This document shows positions 1 through 6,278 of a stretch of 8,613 nucleotides of DNA, in pieces; position 1 is the stretch's first letter, and every line of letters starts with the position of its first letter. The notes below the pieces were generated by a model. It was not told the DNA's origin and did not search any database. It saw only the letters and a program-made list of their open reading frames with translations. Made by a program: the position numbers and the translations under genes. The stretch is from Granulosicoccaceae bacterium (GTDB lineage: Bacteria; Pseudomonadota; Gammaproteobacteria; Granulosicoccales; Granulosicoccaceae): positions 1 through 8,613 of the forward strand of contig JALZUX010000646.1 of assembly GCA_023301405.1 (NCBI GenBank). The letters are read 5' to 3'.

Positions 1-120
1 AACTTAATTATTTGAGTCTACAGAGTAACTGTTGCAGCGCAAGCATCAAAGCACGCAAACAACACTGCCTCAATGGACTGCGTTGTTCGAAAAGCCAAAA
101 TTACTCTTCGCACCAGATAA

Positions 121-378
121 CCATACGTTAAAGACTCATACTCAGCCAGTAAACCCGGCTACGCTCACTGCCGTCAACGCATGGCTGATGCGGTGGCAGG
201 CAAAGTATTCTTTGCCGGTGAAGCGACATCATCACGCGCATTCAGTACTGCACACGGAGCCTATGAGACAGGAGTTCGCGCTGTTAAGGAAACGCTTCTT
301 CTGCCGCGCACTTCCACTGAGATAAATTACCGCGGTAGCAATGTATCGGATCACTACTGCAAGCAATACTCCCATTAA
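121..378 (+). pseudogene. Flavin amine oxidase, decayed C-terminal remnant
   Basis: The translation from 121 carries the C-terminal signature of FAD-dependent amine (monoamine/polyamine) oxidases: a PYVKDSYS segment, then GYAHCRQRM, then FFAGEATSS and TAHGAYETGVRA. In the family these line the FAD-binding site and close the fold, and the similarity ends near 291. The frame stays open to the TAA at 376-378, but that tail looks unrelated. No intact upstream part is visible. This frame has a TAA at 118-120 directly before the PYVK motif and a TGA at 13-15. Frame 2 is open from 29 to 325 and ends in Pro-Asp-Asn just where the family would lead into PYVK, so loss of one base near 118-123 is a simple explanation. 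Only about 60 of the usual 430-500 residues are recognisable. The rest may lie upstream of the window, but the reading frame is broken, so I call it a pseudogene. The family is clear; the exact substrate class is not. Confidence 0.75.
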
Positions 379-499
379 AGAACAACAACTATTCACCTTT
401 ATTGATCGACATATCCAGTTTGAAATCCCACGGCATTGCTACGAGCCCTATGATCGACCAAGCCTCATGGCAAGTGATTTATTCCAGCCGACAGTGTGA
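341..499 (+). CDS. Small ORF of unknown function (52 aa)
   Basis: An ATG at 341 opens a 52-codon frame ending in TGA at 497-499. It overlaps the end of the amine oxidase remnant by 38 bases in another frame. The product is soluble-looking and charged, with a central FIDRHIQFEIPRHCYEPYDRP stretch split across residues of mixed polarity. I recognise no family. No convincing ribosome binding site precedes the ATG. The stop codon is immediately followed, in the same frame, by the TTG/ATG start of the MFS transporter gene, so it could act as a leader peptide, be the tail of another decayed gene, or be chance. The composition reads like real protein, which is the only reason it is listed. Confidence 0.25.
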   Translation: MYRITTASNTPIKEQQLFTFIDRHIQFEIPRHCYEPYDRPSLMASDLFQPTV

Positions 500-502
500 T
501 TG

Positions 503-1735
503 ATGCTATCTGATAATTTTAATGTACTTAAATGGCCAATACTTACGGCAATGGCCATCGCACTGGGCGCAGCCCTTGCCTTAGGACTTGCACGTTTTGC
601 TTACACCTTGTTTTTACCGTGGATGGTTGAAGACCTGGCCTGGAGTTATACACTTGCCGGATCAATGAATATGGCAAATGCTGCCGGCTATTTCTTCGGC
701 ACCTTGCTCACCGTTTGGCTGTTTAAACACTACCGGGTTGCGCATGCCTTGTTGATCGGGGCCATTGCCGCTTCCATATTAATGGGGTTATCTGCGCTCA
801 CAACCGGCACCGCCAGTCTATTACTTTTACGCGGGCTTTCGGGAATTGCCAGTGCACCGGTGTTTATTGGTGGCGGTGTGCTTGTGGCACGCCTTGGCAG
901 CTTGCATCCCACACGTTCAGGTCTGTTAATTGGTATTTACTACGGTGGTTGCGGGCTAGGCATTGTATTGTCCAGCTGGCTGGTGCCTCTATCAGTGCAA
1001 TGGGCGCAAGCACACGCCGTGGTACACGTCTGGCAGCCCGGTTGGTGGTGGCTTGCGCTTGTGGGGTTATTGCTCACCGGTTTAATGGCAGTGCCCTGCC
1101 TGTCAATCCCTTCTGACAGCAACTCACTATCGCAGCGGAGTGACAGCAGTGCGTCGCAGTATCTACCACTGATTGCAGGCTACGGCTTTTTTGGGATGGG
1201 CTATATCGGCTACATGACTTTTGTTGTAGCACTGTTAAAAAGCACAGGCATGGATCCACAAACGGTAAATTTGTTCTATGCCGTGCTAGGAGTTTCGGTC
1301 ATGGTATCAGCCCGGCTATGGGCAACTATGCTTGATAAATATCGCGGCGGAGAGACTATGGCGCTGCTCAATTTTTTGCTGGCTGTATCTTGCTTGATCC
1401 CTGCGGTGGCGGCTATTTCAAGCAGCGGGAATTCACTCGGTAGTTTTGCAGTGATGGCAGTTTTCGCTTCAGGGATTGTATTTGGAGGTTGCTTCCTTTC
1501 TGCCGTCGCGTCGACAACAGTTTTTATAAAACACAACTTGCCATCGAACCAGTGGATTGCGGGAATCACTGTTTTCACCAGTATATTTGGTGCCGGCCAG
1601 GTATTTGGACCTGTCATGGTTGGCTGGATCGCCGATCAAAGTAACGGGCTTGCGTGGGGGCTGGTTTTATCCAGCGCAGTACTTTTATTAGGCAGCTTGT
1701 TCGCCTACCGGCAGAAGCCGCTACACGGAAACTAA
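503..1735 (+). CDS. MFS transporter, YbfB/YjiJ family
   Basis: A 410-residue, strongly hydrophobic protein with about 12 predicted membrane helices, the normal size for the major facilitator superfamily. The first helix region carries GLARFAYTLFLPWM (residues 28-41), followed by NAAGYFFGTL (59-68). Both match the opening signature of the YbfB/YjiJ family. The second half starts after a polar loop rich in serine (about residues 203-218) with a YLPLIAGYGFFGMGYIGYM segment. A helix near the end has the IFGAGQVFGPVMVGWIAD pattern typical of this family. It should act in the inner membrane as a secondary transporter; the substrate cannot be read from sequence. The start is uncertain: TTG at 500 and ATG at 503 are adjacent and directly follow an in-frame stop at 497-499. 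Neither has a clear Shine-Dalgarno, and ATG 551 is a third option. No partner gene sits downstream. Confidence 0.85.
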   Translation: MLSDNFNVLKWPILTAMAIALGAALALGLARFAYTLFLPWMVEDLAWSYTLAGSMNMANAAGYFFGTLLTVWLFKHYRVAHALLIGAIAASILMGLSALTTGTASLLLLRGLSGIASAPVFIGGGVLVARLGSLHPTRSGLLIGIYYGGCGLGIVLSSWLVPLSVQWAQAHAVVHVWQPGWWWLALVGLLLTGLMAVPCLSIPSDSNSLSQRSDSSASQYLPLIAGYGFFGMGYIGYMTFVVALLKSTGMDPQTVNLFYAVLGVSVMVSARLWATMLDKYRGGETMALLNFLLAVSCLIPAVAAISSSGNSLGSFAVMAVFASGIVFGGCFLSAVASTTVFIKHNLPSNQWIAGITVFTSIFGAGQVFGPVMVGWIADQSNGLAWGLVLSSAVLLLGSLFAYRQKPLHGN

Positions 1736-1996
1736 CATTTTTCTGTAGCACGTGTGTTAGTGCTGCTATACGGTCTACGTCACACCTTCTGCACAAACAT
1801 TACTCACCCCATTGCTAAATAAACCCTGCATACTCTACTACCACTAAACTCTCTGCAAACCCAAAGTGTCAGCGAGGCCTATCGCTGTTTGCATATCCTC
1901 ACTCACGCTTCGGGTATCCCCTATACATCTACGTCGCTTTAGCGACACCGGTATAAGCCGACACAAAAAATCAAAACAACACTCGACAACAACCCG
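1736..1996. other. Convergent intergenic gap with two short hairpins
   Basis: This 261-bp gap separates the ends of the YbfB-type transporter and the protease gene, which converge. It holds a perfect 6-bp inverted repeat (CAGCGA at 1870-1875 with TCGCTG at 1882-1887, followed by TTT) and a compact palindrome GTCGCT-TT-AGCGAC at 1933-1946. A weaker AGCAC/GTGCT pair lies at 1747-1764. None is followed by a proper T-tract on either strand, so none is a convincing intrinsic terminator. A frame open across 1866-2096 mostly mirrors the protease 3' end and has no protein-like features. Confidence 0.4.
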
Positions 1997-3046
1997 CTAC
2001 TTGGTTTCTGATACAGGTATCTCCTGTAAACCTTTGAACGGCGTACCCGCTATTAAATCCACCTTTTCACCTTGCCGATATATGGTCACCGAGTAAGTAT
2101 CGTGTTCATTAAGCTCCGACATCGCACTTCTAATCATTGTAAAGTCGTGAGGCGTTTTACAGACCAGCCCATTGATTGCCACTATCAAATCACCACCCAG
2201 CAGAAATGAGCGTCCATCGATAACGGCCGGTATAGAACCCGACACCAACCCGGCCTTACCTAATACCGACTCAGAATTCACCCGCTGCACCAACAATCCC
2301 GGCTCAGGATAATTAAGTGCTTTCGAGGTGTCCTCTGACAGCAGTATACCTTCGAACCCGGCCATCACACCCGAACTAGACAGTAGTGCATGCCGGGCAG
2401 AGTTGATCGCCGTGGCAAACCCGATACCGTTAAAGCCGCCGCTCTTCGATAAAATAAAGCTGACGATACCAATCACTTCGCCATCAGTATTAAACATAGG
2501 ACCGCCAGAATTACCAGTGTTAATTGCTGTATCAGTCTGTAGAAACTCAATTGGCAAGCCACCCGCCATTAACCCTCTATTCATGCGCCCTGACAAATGC
2601 CCGACACTTAGTGTTTGGGATATACCGAATGGCGAACCGATAATAAAAACTTCACTGCCAACCGGGGTTTCATCTGAGTTAGCAAGGGTCGCAAAAGTCC
2701 CTTCCGGATACGCTCGCGAGAGTTTCAGTAACGCAACATCACTGGCATTCAGTGATGCGACAACAGTTGCCGGAATAACATCACCATTTTTAAACTGAAC
2801 TTTAATAGTCTGAACGCCATCAACAACGTGAGCGGCGGTCAGTATTTGCTTTTCATTGATCAGCACGCCGGACCCGATTCCAGACTCAGTCTTTTGTGAC
2901 TGCCCCCAACCCTTGGAGCTGACCGTGCTTATCGTAACAACAGAATCAGAGTGAGCCGCATATAAAGCTGCGAAATCTGCACCGACAACTGCCTGGCTGA
3001 TGAATGACAGATAGAGTAGAAAAAGAGCTGCAAATGCATGACGCAT
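1997..3046 (-). CDS. Exported HtrA/DegP-like serine protease with one PDZ domain
   Basis: A 349-residue trypsin-like serine protease of the S1C (HtrA/Deg) type. Residues 1-23 form a signal peptide ending in VVGA, so it should act in the periplasm or outside the cell. The catalytic triad is complete: His73 in TAAHVV, Asp103 in NASDVALLKL, and Ser180 in TGNSGGP. A single PDZ domain occupies roughly residues 229-335, with the carboxylate-binding loop GLLV (250-253) and a GGDLIVAING segment (284-293). The protein is shorter than DegP/DegQ, which have two PDZ domains, and lacks the membrane anchor of DegS, so it is best called HtrA-like. The ATG at 3046 is supported by AAAGGA (3054-3059) seven bases upstream. 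It is transcribed divergently from the YbjJ-like transporter. Likely roles are degradation or quality control of envelope proteins; the specific target is unknown. Confidence 0.9.
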   Translation of the reverse strand: MRHAFAALFLLYLSFISQAVVGADFAALYAAHSDSVVTISTVSSKGWGQSQKTESGIGSGVLINEKQILTAAHVVDGVQTIKVQFKNGDVIPATVVASLNASDVALLKLSRAYPEGTFATLANSDETPVGSEVFIIGSPFGISQTLSVGHLSGRMNRGLMAGGLPIEFLQTDTAINTGNSGGPMFNTDGEVIGIVSFILSKSGGFNGIGFATAINSARHALLSSSGVMAGFEGILLSEDTSKALNYPEPGLLVQRVNSESVLGKAGLVSGSIPAVIDGRSFLLGGDLIVAINGLVCKTPHDFTMIRSAMSELNEHDTYSVTIYRQGEKVDLIAGTPFKGLQEIPVSETK

Positions 3047-3053
3047 GGTTTGT

Positions 3054-3059
3054 TCCTTT
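3054..3059 (-). promoter_or_regulatory. Ribosome binding site of the HtrA-like protease
   Basis: On the minus strand AAAGGA lies seven bases before the ATG at 3046. It is the reason for choosing this start, which also gives a clean signal peptide. Confidence 0.7.
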
Positions 3060-3306
3060 GTCCAAAAACCAGTTATTTTGTAGACACCCGACGTTTTAGG
3101 GAGTTCAATGATACAGTGACCGCGCAGATAGGCTACAGGACTATCAGCGCCTTGCCTATCCGATTTAGGGTTTGGGGTTCAGCCACTCAGTTCAATTTCG
3201 TGACAGCCCGCAATAGCGCTGCATTATGTTAAGGGTCTGCGTATCGACAACAAAAAACTAACAGCAGCAACAGCTTGATGCACACACCAGCAGCACTTAC
3301 GCGCAC

Positions 3307-3348
3307 CACTTTCGGTATGTTTTTGTATAATTTTTAGTACCGGAAGTG
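3307..3348. repeat. Imperfect 11-bp inverted repeat (CGGTA arms)
   Basis: CACTTTCGGTA at 3307-3317 pairs with TACCGGAAGTG at 3338-3348, with one T-G wobble and an AT-rich 20-base loop containing a perfect TATAAT (3326-3331). A third copy of the core, TTCGGTA, lies at 3373-3379. The right arm is followed by CTACTTTTT, so it could act as a plus-strand terminator, but no gene reads into it. A repeated binding site for a regulator is the alternative. Confidence 0.4.
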
Positions 3349-3450
3349 CTACTTTTTCATGCGTAGTCGCTTTTCGGTACACAGTAACCCGGTGAACGCC
3401 TTGCGTTGCAAAAAACTGTCGAAAAAAACCAAACTTTTTGCAGTAACTGC

Positions 3451-3479
3451 TTAACCCGTTGACATAAAATACGTATTAT
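3451..3479 (+). promoter_or_regulatory. Candidate sigma70 promoter of the YbjJ-like transporter with overlapping palindrome
   Basis: TTAACC at 3451-3456 and TATTAT at 3474-3479 are separated by 17 bases, giving a plausible -35/-10 pair 40 bases before the start codon. The -10 overlaps the perfect palindrome AATACGTATT (3468-3477), a natural place for a repressor. A consensus TTGACA also occurs at 3459-3464 but has no -10 at the right distance. Assignment is by eye only. Confidence 0.4.
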
Positions 3480-3518
3480 CAGTGACGATGTGATATTCAG
3501 AAGAATACAGGCAAACCC

Positions 3519-4661
3519 ATGTTCAAAAACCTTGCACCGCAACAACGGTTGTACGCGGCTTTCGCCTTGTATTCAATCGCCATGGGCAGTATCTATCCTC
3601 GCCTACCTGAAATTAAAAAGGCCATGGGTGTTGAAGAAGGGATTCTTGGTTTGGCCTTGATAGGCGCGCCAATCGGAACTTTATTTGCACTTTCTTTTGC
3701 AAGCCCGTTTATAGAGAAAATCGGTTTCAGACGCATGTTGCTGACCGGAATTCCGGCAGCAGCATTGTTTTACGCGATGGCGGTTTTCACGACAACACCA
3801 TTTATGTTTTTTCTGCTTCTAATACCAGCAGGACTGGCCATTGGCTGCCTTGAAATAGTAATCAACGTAGAGGCTGATCGCGTAGAAGCCGTGCAAAAAC
3901 GGCGCATCATGAATCGCGCGCACTCCTTCTGGAGCTTTGGTTTTTTTATCGCCGGTATTACCGGTGCAACGTTTGCGCATCTGGGGGTGGCGCCACGATG
4001 GCACCTTATTATTGTTTTGGCCTGCGTATCAATTATTGTTTTTTACATGCTACGGGATTTCACCCCTGCCCCCAGTAGAGAAGAAACAGAGCAACCAGCC
4101 AAAGGCTTTGCCATTCCAAGCAAACCGATATTAATTCTTGTAATTATCACACTGCCTGCCATGTTAATGGAAGGTGCCGGTATTGACTGGTCGGCGATCT
4201 ACATGGACAGCACGTTTTCAAGCAGCGCATTTATAGCAGGCATCGCTGTCGCGGTAGTCACATTATCGCAAGGAATTACACGTTACTTCGCCGACAGCTT
4301 TGTTGAGAAATATTCGCCTATAACGGTTGGTCGAGTTTTACTGCTGTGCATGGCCGCAGGCATTCTACTAGTACTGTTCCCGGTATCAGCTTTGGTATCA
4401 TTGATCGGTTTCGGCATTCTAGGTATAGGCACAAGTGTATTGTTTCCATTGGCCATGTCGGCAGCGGCACAACGCACCGATCGGCCTGCCACGGTTAACG
4501 TGGCAGCACTCGCGCAGATATCATTTGTGGCCTTTCTGGCTGGCCCACCTATTTTGGGTTTTGTTGCAGAACGCTGGGGAATTCAATGGGTGTACGGCTT
4601 TGGCTTGCCGTTGGTCATTTTAAGCTTTGTTAAAGTTCGGGCACTAGAGGCCAACCGATAA
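3519..4661 (+). CDS. MFS transporter, YbjJ-like
   Basis: A 380-residue inner-membrane protein with about 12 hydrophobic helices. Features typical of the YbjJ-like branch of the major facilitator superfamily are the IYPRLPEIKKAMGV segment after helix 1 (about 25-38), INVEADRVE (115-123) followed by the AHSFWSFG segment (134-141), and EGAGIDWSAIYM (218-229) at the start of the second half. The family resembles sugar/fucose-type permeases in some features and drug exporters in others, so the substrate and direction remain open. The ATG at 3519 is preceded by an ACAGG element seven bases upstream. The gene is alone on its strand, with its own predicted promoter, and ends facing the TetA-like gene across 149 bp. 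Confidence 0.85.
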   Translation: MFKNLAPQQRLYAAFALYSIAMGSIYPRLPEIKKAMGVEEGILGLALIGAPIGTLFALSFASPFIEKIGFRRMLLTGIPAAALFYAMAVFTTTPFMFFLLLIPAGLAIGCLEIVINVEADRVEAVQKRRIMNRAHSFWSFGFFIAGITGATFAHLGVAPRWHLIIVLACVSIIVFYMLRDFTPAPSREETEQPAKGFAIPSKPILILVIITLPAMLMEGAGIDWSAIYMDSTFSSSAFIAGIAVAVVTLSQGITRYFADSFVEKYSPITVGRVLLLCMAAGILLVLFPVSALVSLIGFGILGIGTSVLFPLAMSAAAQRTDRPATVNVAALAQISFVAFLAGPPILGFVAERWGIQWVYGFGLPLVILSFVKVRALEANR

Positions 4662-4798
4662 TTTGCAGACTTAGCGAGTGCCCCTCCAGCACCAAGCGCT
4701 ACGGCGGTCGTCTTCAGCACGCAATCTTTCAGCGACTGCATGGTGTTACTACGCACCTGAATGGCCCTCGCTACGCCCTCTTTCGGGACGGGCACTAG
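4638..4798. repeat. 10-bp direct repeat bounding a GC-rich convergent gap
   Basis: CGGGCACTAG occurs exactly at 4638-4647 (inside the last codons of the YbjJ-like gene) and again at 4789-4798. Between them AGTGCCC at 4677-4683 is the reverse complement of the GGGCACT within both copies, so either copy can pair with it. The segment from about 4676 to 4800 is clearly richer in GC than the flanking genes. A minus-strand frame (4583-4807) runs through it but overlaps the transporter and has no recognised domain. The structure is like a small inserted or slipped segment; no known element is recognised. Confidence 0.4.
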
Positions 4799-4810
4799 CC
4801 AGTGCACATT

Positions 4811-6028
4811 CTACAAAGAGGTGTGCTTTCTAAATAACAAAAATGCAATGCAAACAGATGCTGCTGACACCAGAAACGGCGCTGCCGGCAAATAGACTGG
4901 TGCGCTGTCGTTGGTAAAGTAATTAAACACCTGAGTCATTAACAATGGGCTTACAATGGTGGCAACAGCCGTCAGGGAAGCCATTGCCCCTTGCAATTCA
5001 CCCTGAGCATTCTTAGCCACGCTATTGCTCATCAGTCCTTGTAACGCCGGCACTGCAACTGCGCTGAACACACTAATTGGCAAATAAGCAAACACATGCC
5101 ATGTTTGAGTCATGAAGGGATAAATTAAAAAAGTACACAGGTGAACCGACATCCCCAACATGACAGTAGCACGCTCACCAAGACGCTTTAATATTAGTCG
5201 AATCAATGCCCCTTGAATGATCACTATTCCCAGACCGTAACACGCCAGTGAAATACCCACCATGCGGGCGTCCCACTCAAACTGAGCACGTCCAAAATAA
5301 GCCCATATCGCCGGGTACACAAAAAACGCTATGCTCAATAGCAAAAACACCGACAGCATCGGGATCATACCGGGCAGTTTCTTCATTTGCTGAAAGGCAC
5401 CAAACGGGTTCGATCGACGCCATTCAAACGGCCGTCTTATTGAGTCAGTGACGGTTTCAGGCAAAACAAAGTAACCAAACAATAGATTAAGGAACGCCAG
5501 TAACGCTGCTGCATAAAACGGTGCACGCGAACCATATTCTGCCAACAGACCACCCAACATTGGCCCGAGAATAAAACCAACACCAAAGGCAGCCCCCAGA
5601 ATCCCGAAGTTTTTGGCCTTGTCTTCATCACTGGATATGTCAGCCATGTAAGCACTTGCTGTTGACTGAGTCGCCGCTGTAATACCACCTATAATACGGC
5701 CAATAAATAACAGCCACATGGTTTGCGCCAAAGCCATCAGCAAGTAATCAAGTGCCATGATCAGCAACGCCACTAACAACACCGGCCGTCTGCCGTAAGC
5801 GTCTGACAAACTCCCCAGTGTGGGTGAAAACAAAAACTGATTGACGGCGAAAGCGGCGGTCAGTGCACCACCCCAAAGCGCGGCCTCGCTGAGGTTCATA
5901 TCACCGACTTCACGAATTAGGTCTGGCATCACCGGCATGATGATTCCGATCCCCATGGAATCCAACACGATAGTAAAAAAAATAAAATAAATGGGTAAAC
6001 GCATCGGGTGGGGATTTTCCTTGCTCAT
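4811..6028 (-). CDS. MFS transporter, TetA-like (TCR/Tet family) efflux protein
   Basis: A 405-residue, 12-helix drug:proton antiporter-type protein close in length to TetA (about 400). Helix 1 has LDSMGIGIIMPVMP with Asp23, matching TetA Asp15. Motif A is intact as GSLSDAYGRRP (72-82). Helix 3 has ALDYLLM with Asp94, matching TetA Asp84. Motif C is GFILGPMLGG (151-160). The C-terminal half keeps KRLGER, VPALQGLMS and AQGELQGAMASLT. However, the helix-9 Asp required for tetracycline transport in TetA (Asp285) aligns with His296 here (LGMSVHLC), so tetracycline itself is doubtful as a substrate. The start may be ATG 6028 or the in-frame ATG at 6004 (Met9), which would match the usual TetA N-terminus. 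Neither has a well-placed Shine-Dalgarno. It is divergent from the selenoprotein gene, and no TetR-like regulator is in the window. Confidence 0.88.
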   Translation of the reverse strand: MSKENPHPMRLPIYFIFFTIVLDSMGIGIIMPVMPDLIREVGDMNLSEAALWGGALTAAFAVNQFLFSPTLGSLSDAYGRRPVLLVALLIMALDYLLMALAQTMWLLFIGRIIGGITAATQSTASAYMADISSDEDKAKNFGILGAAFGVGFILGPMLGGLLAEYGSRAPFYAAALLAFLNLLFGYFVLPETVTDSIRRPFEWRRSNPFGAFQQMKKLPGMIPMLSVFLLLSIAFFVYPAIWAYFGRAQFEWDARMVGISLACYGLGIVIIQGALIRLILKRLGERATVMLGMSVHLCTFLIYPFMTQTWHVFAYLPISVFSAVAVPALQGLMSNSVAKNAQGELQGAMASLTAVATIVSPLLMTQVFNYFTNDSAPVYLPAAPFLVSAASVCIAFLLFRKHTSL

Positions 6029-6081
6029 AAAAACGCCGTGAAGTTAGCGGTGTACTCTACCACTGGCACGCCGATGCTAAC

Positions 6082-6162
6082 ACTGGTTTTAGCGCTACAG
6101 TCTATCGTTACGGTTGTGTCAAATAAACACTAACCACCGCATTGGGTTGCAGTAAAACCAGT
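6082..6162. repeat. Perfect 10-bp inverted repeat in the TetA-like/selenoprotein divergent region
   Basis: ACTGGTTTTA at 6082-6091 is the exact reverse complement of TAAAACCAGT at 6153-6162. A second pair, GTTAGC (6043-6048) and GCTAAC (6076-6081), lies beside it, and CACTGG-like sequence is repeated at 6061-6066. The arms sit between two divergent starts, so paired operators for one regulator, or a long cruciform, are possible. It is not an attC site: no GTTRRRY/RYYYAAC core pair was found. Confidence 0.4.
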
Positions 6163-6265
6163 ACCAACTCTGTTTATCTGCTACTTGCGATCACGACTGG
6201 CAACGCAAAAAACAAACGGCTTGCAGCTCTGCTCTTGAGCCAAGTAAACTGTAACTTCCATTGAC

Positions 6266-6271
6266 AGAAGG
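6266..6271 (+). promoter_or_regulatory. Ribosome binding site deciding the selenoprotein start
   Basis: AGAAGG lies seven bases before ATG 6279. The upstream in-frame TTG at 6261 would place this element inside the coding sequence, so ATG 6279 is preferred. Confidence 0.65.
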
Positions 6272-6278
6272 CTCCGCA

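Larger units (their letters stand above)
3047..3518. other. Divergent regulatory region between the protease and the YbjJ-like transporter
   Basis: No supportable gene lies in these 472 bp. Instead there are several repeats: GATAGGC/GCCTATC at 3127-3133 and 3154-3160, an 11-bp stem at 3307-3348, a perfect TGCAAAAA/TTTTTGCA pair at 3407-3414 and 3435-3442, and a 10-bp palindrome at 3468-3477. Three A/T tracts centred near 3412, 3425 and 3437 are spaced by about one helical turn, which would bend the DNA just upstream of the predicted promoter. An open frame at 3038-3232 has no protein-like pattern. Confidence 0.5.

Noticed and set aside
1870..1946. Intrinsic terminators after the YbfB-type transporter or the protease
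   Set aside because: The hairpins are short and lack a T-tract on either strand, so they are noted only as hairpins within the gap.
2328..2798. A 156-aa plus-strand CDS
   Set aside because: It lies wholly antisense to the HtrA-like protease, whose catalytic motifs and length fit the family, and the antisense product has no protein-like pattern.
3038..3232. A 64-aa plus-strand CDS upstream of the protease
   Set aside because: No ribosome binding site or recognisable domain, and it spans the protease start and its likely promoter region.
3326..3331. Promoter with perfect -10 TATAAT
   Set aside because: No acceptable -35 lies 15-19 bases upstream and there is no extended -10. The hexamer falls in the AT-rich loop of an inverted repeat nearly 190 bases before the gene.
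4583..4807. A 74-aa minus-strand CDS in the convergent gap
   Set aside because: It overlaps the end of the YbjJ-like gene on the opposite strand. It has no recognised domain and no clear ribosome binding site, and its open frame may just follow from high local GC.
6043..6162. Integron attC recombination site
   Set aside because: Inverted repeats are present, but no GTTRRRY/RYYYAAC core pair and no integrase gene were found, and the flanking genes have their own start signals.
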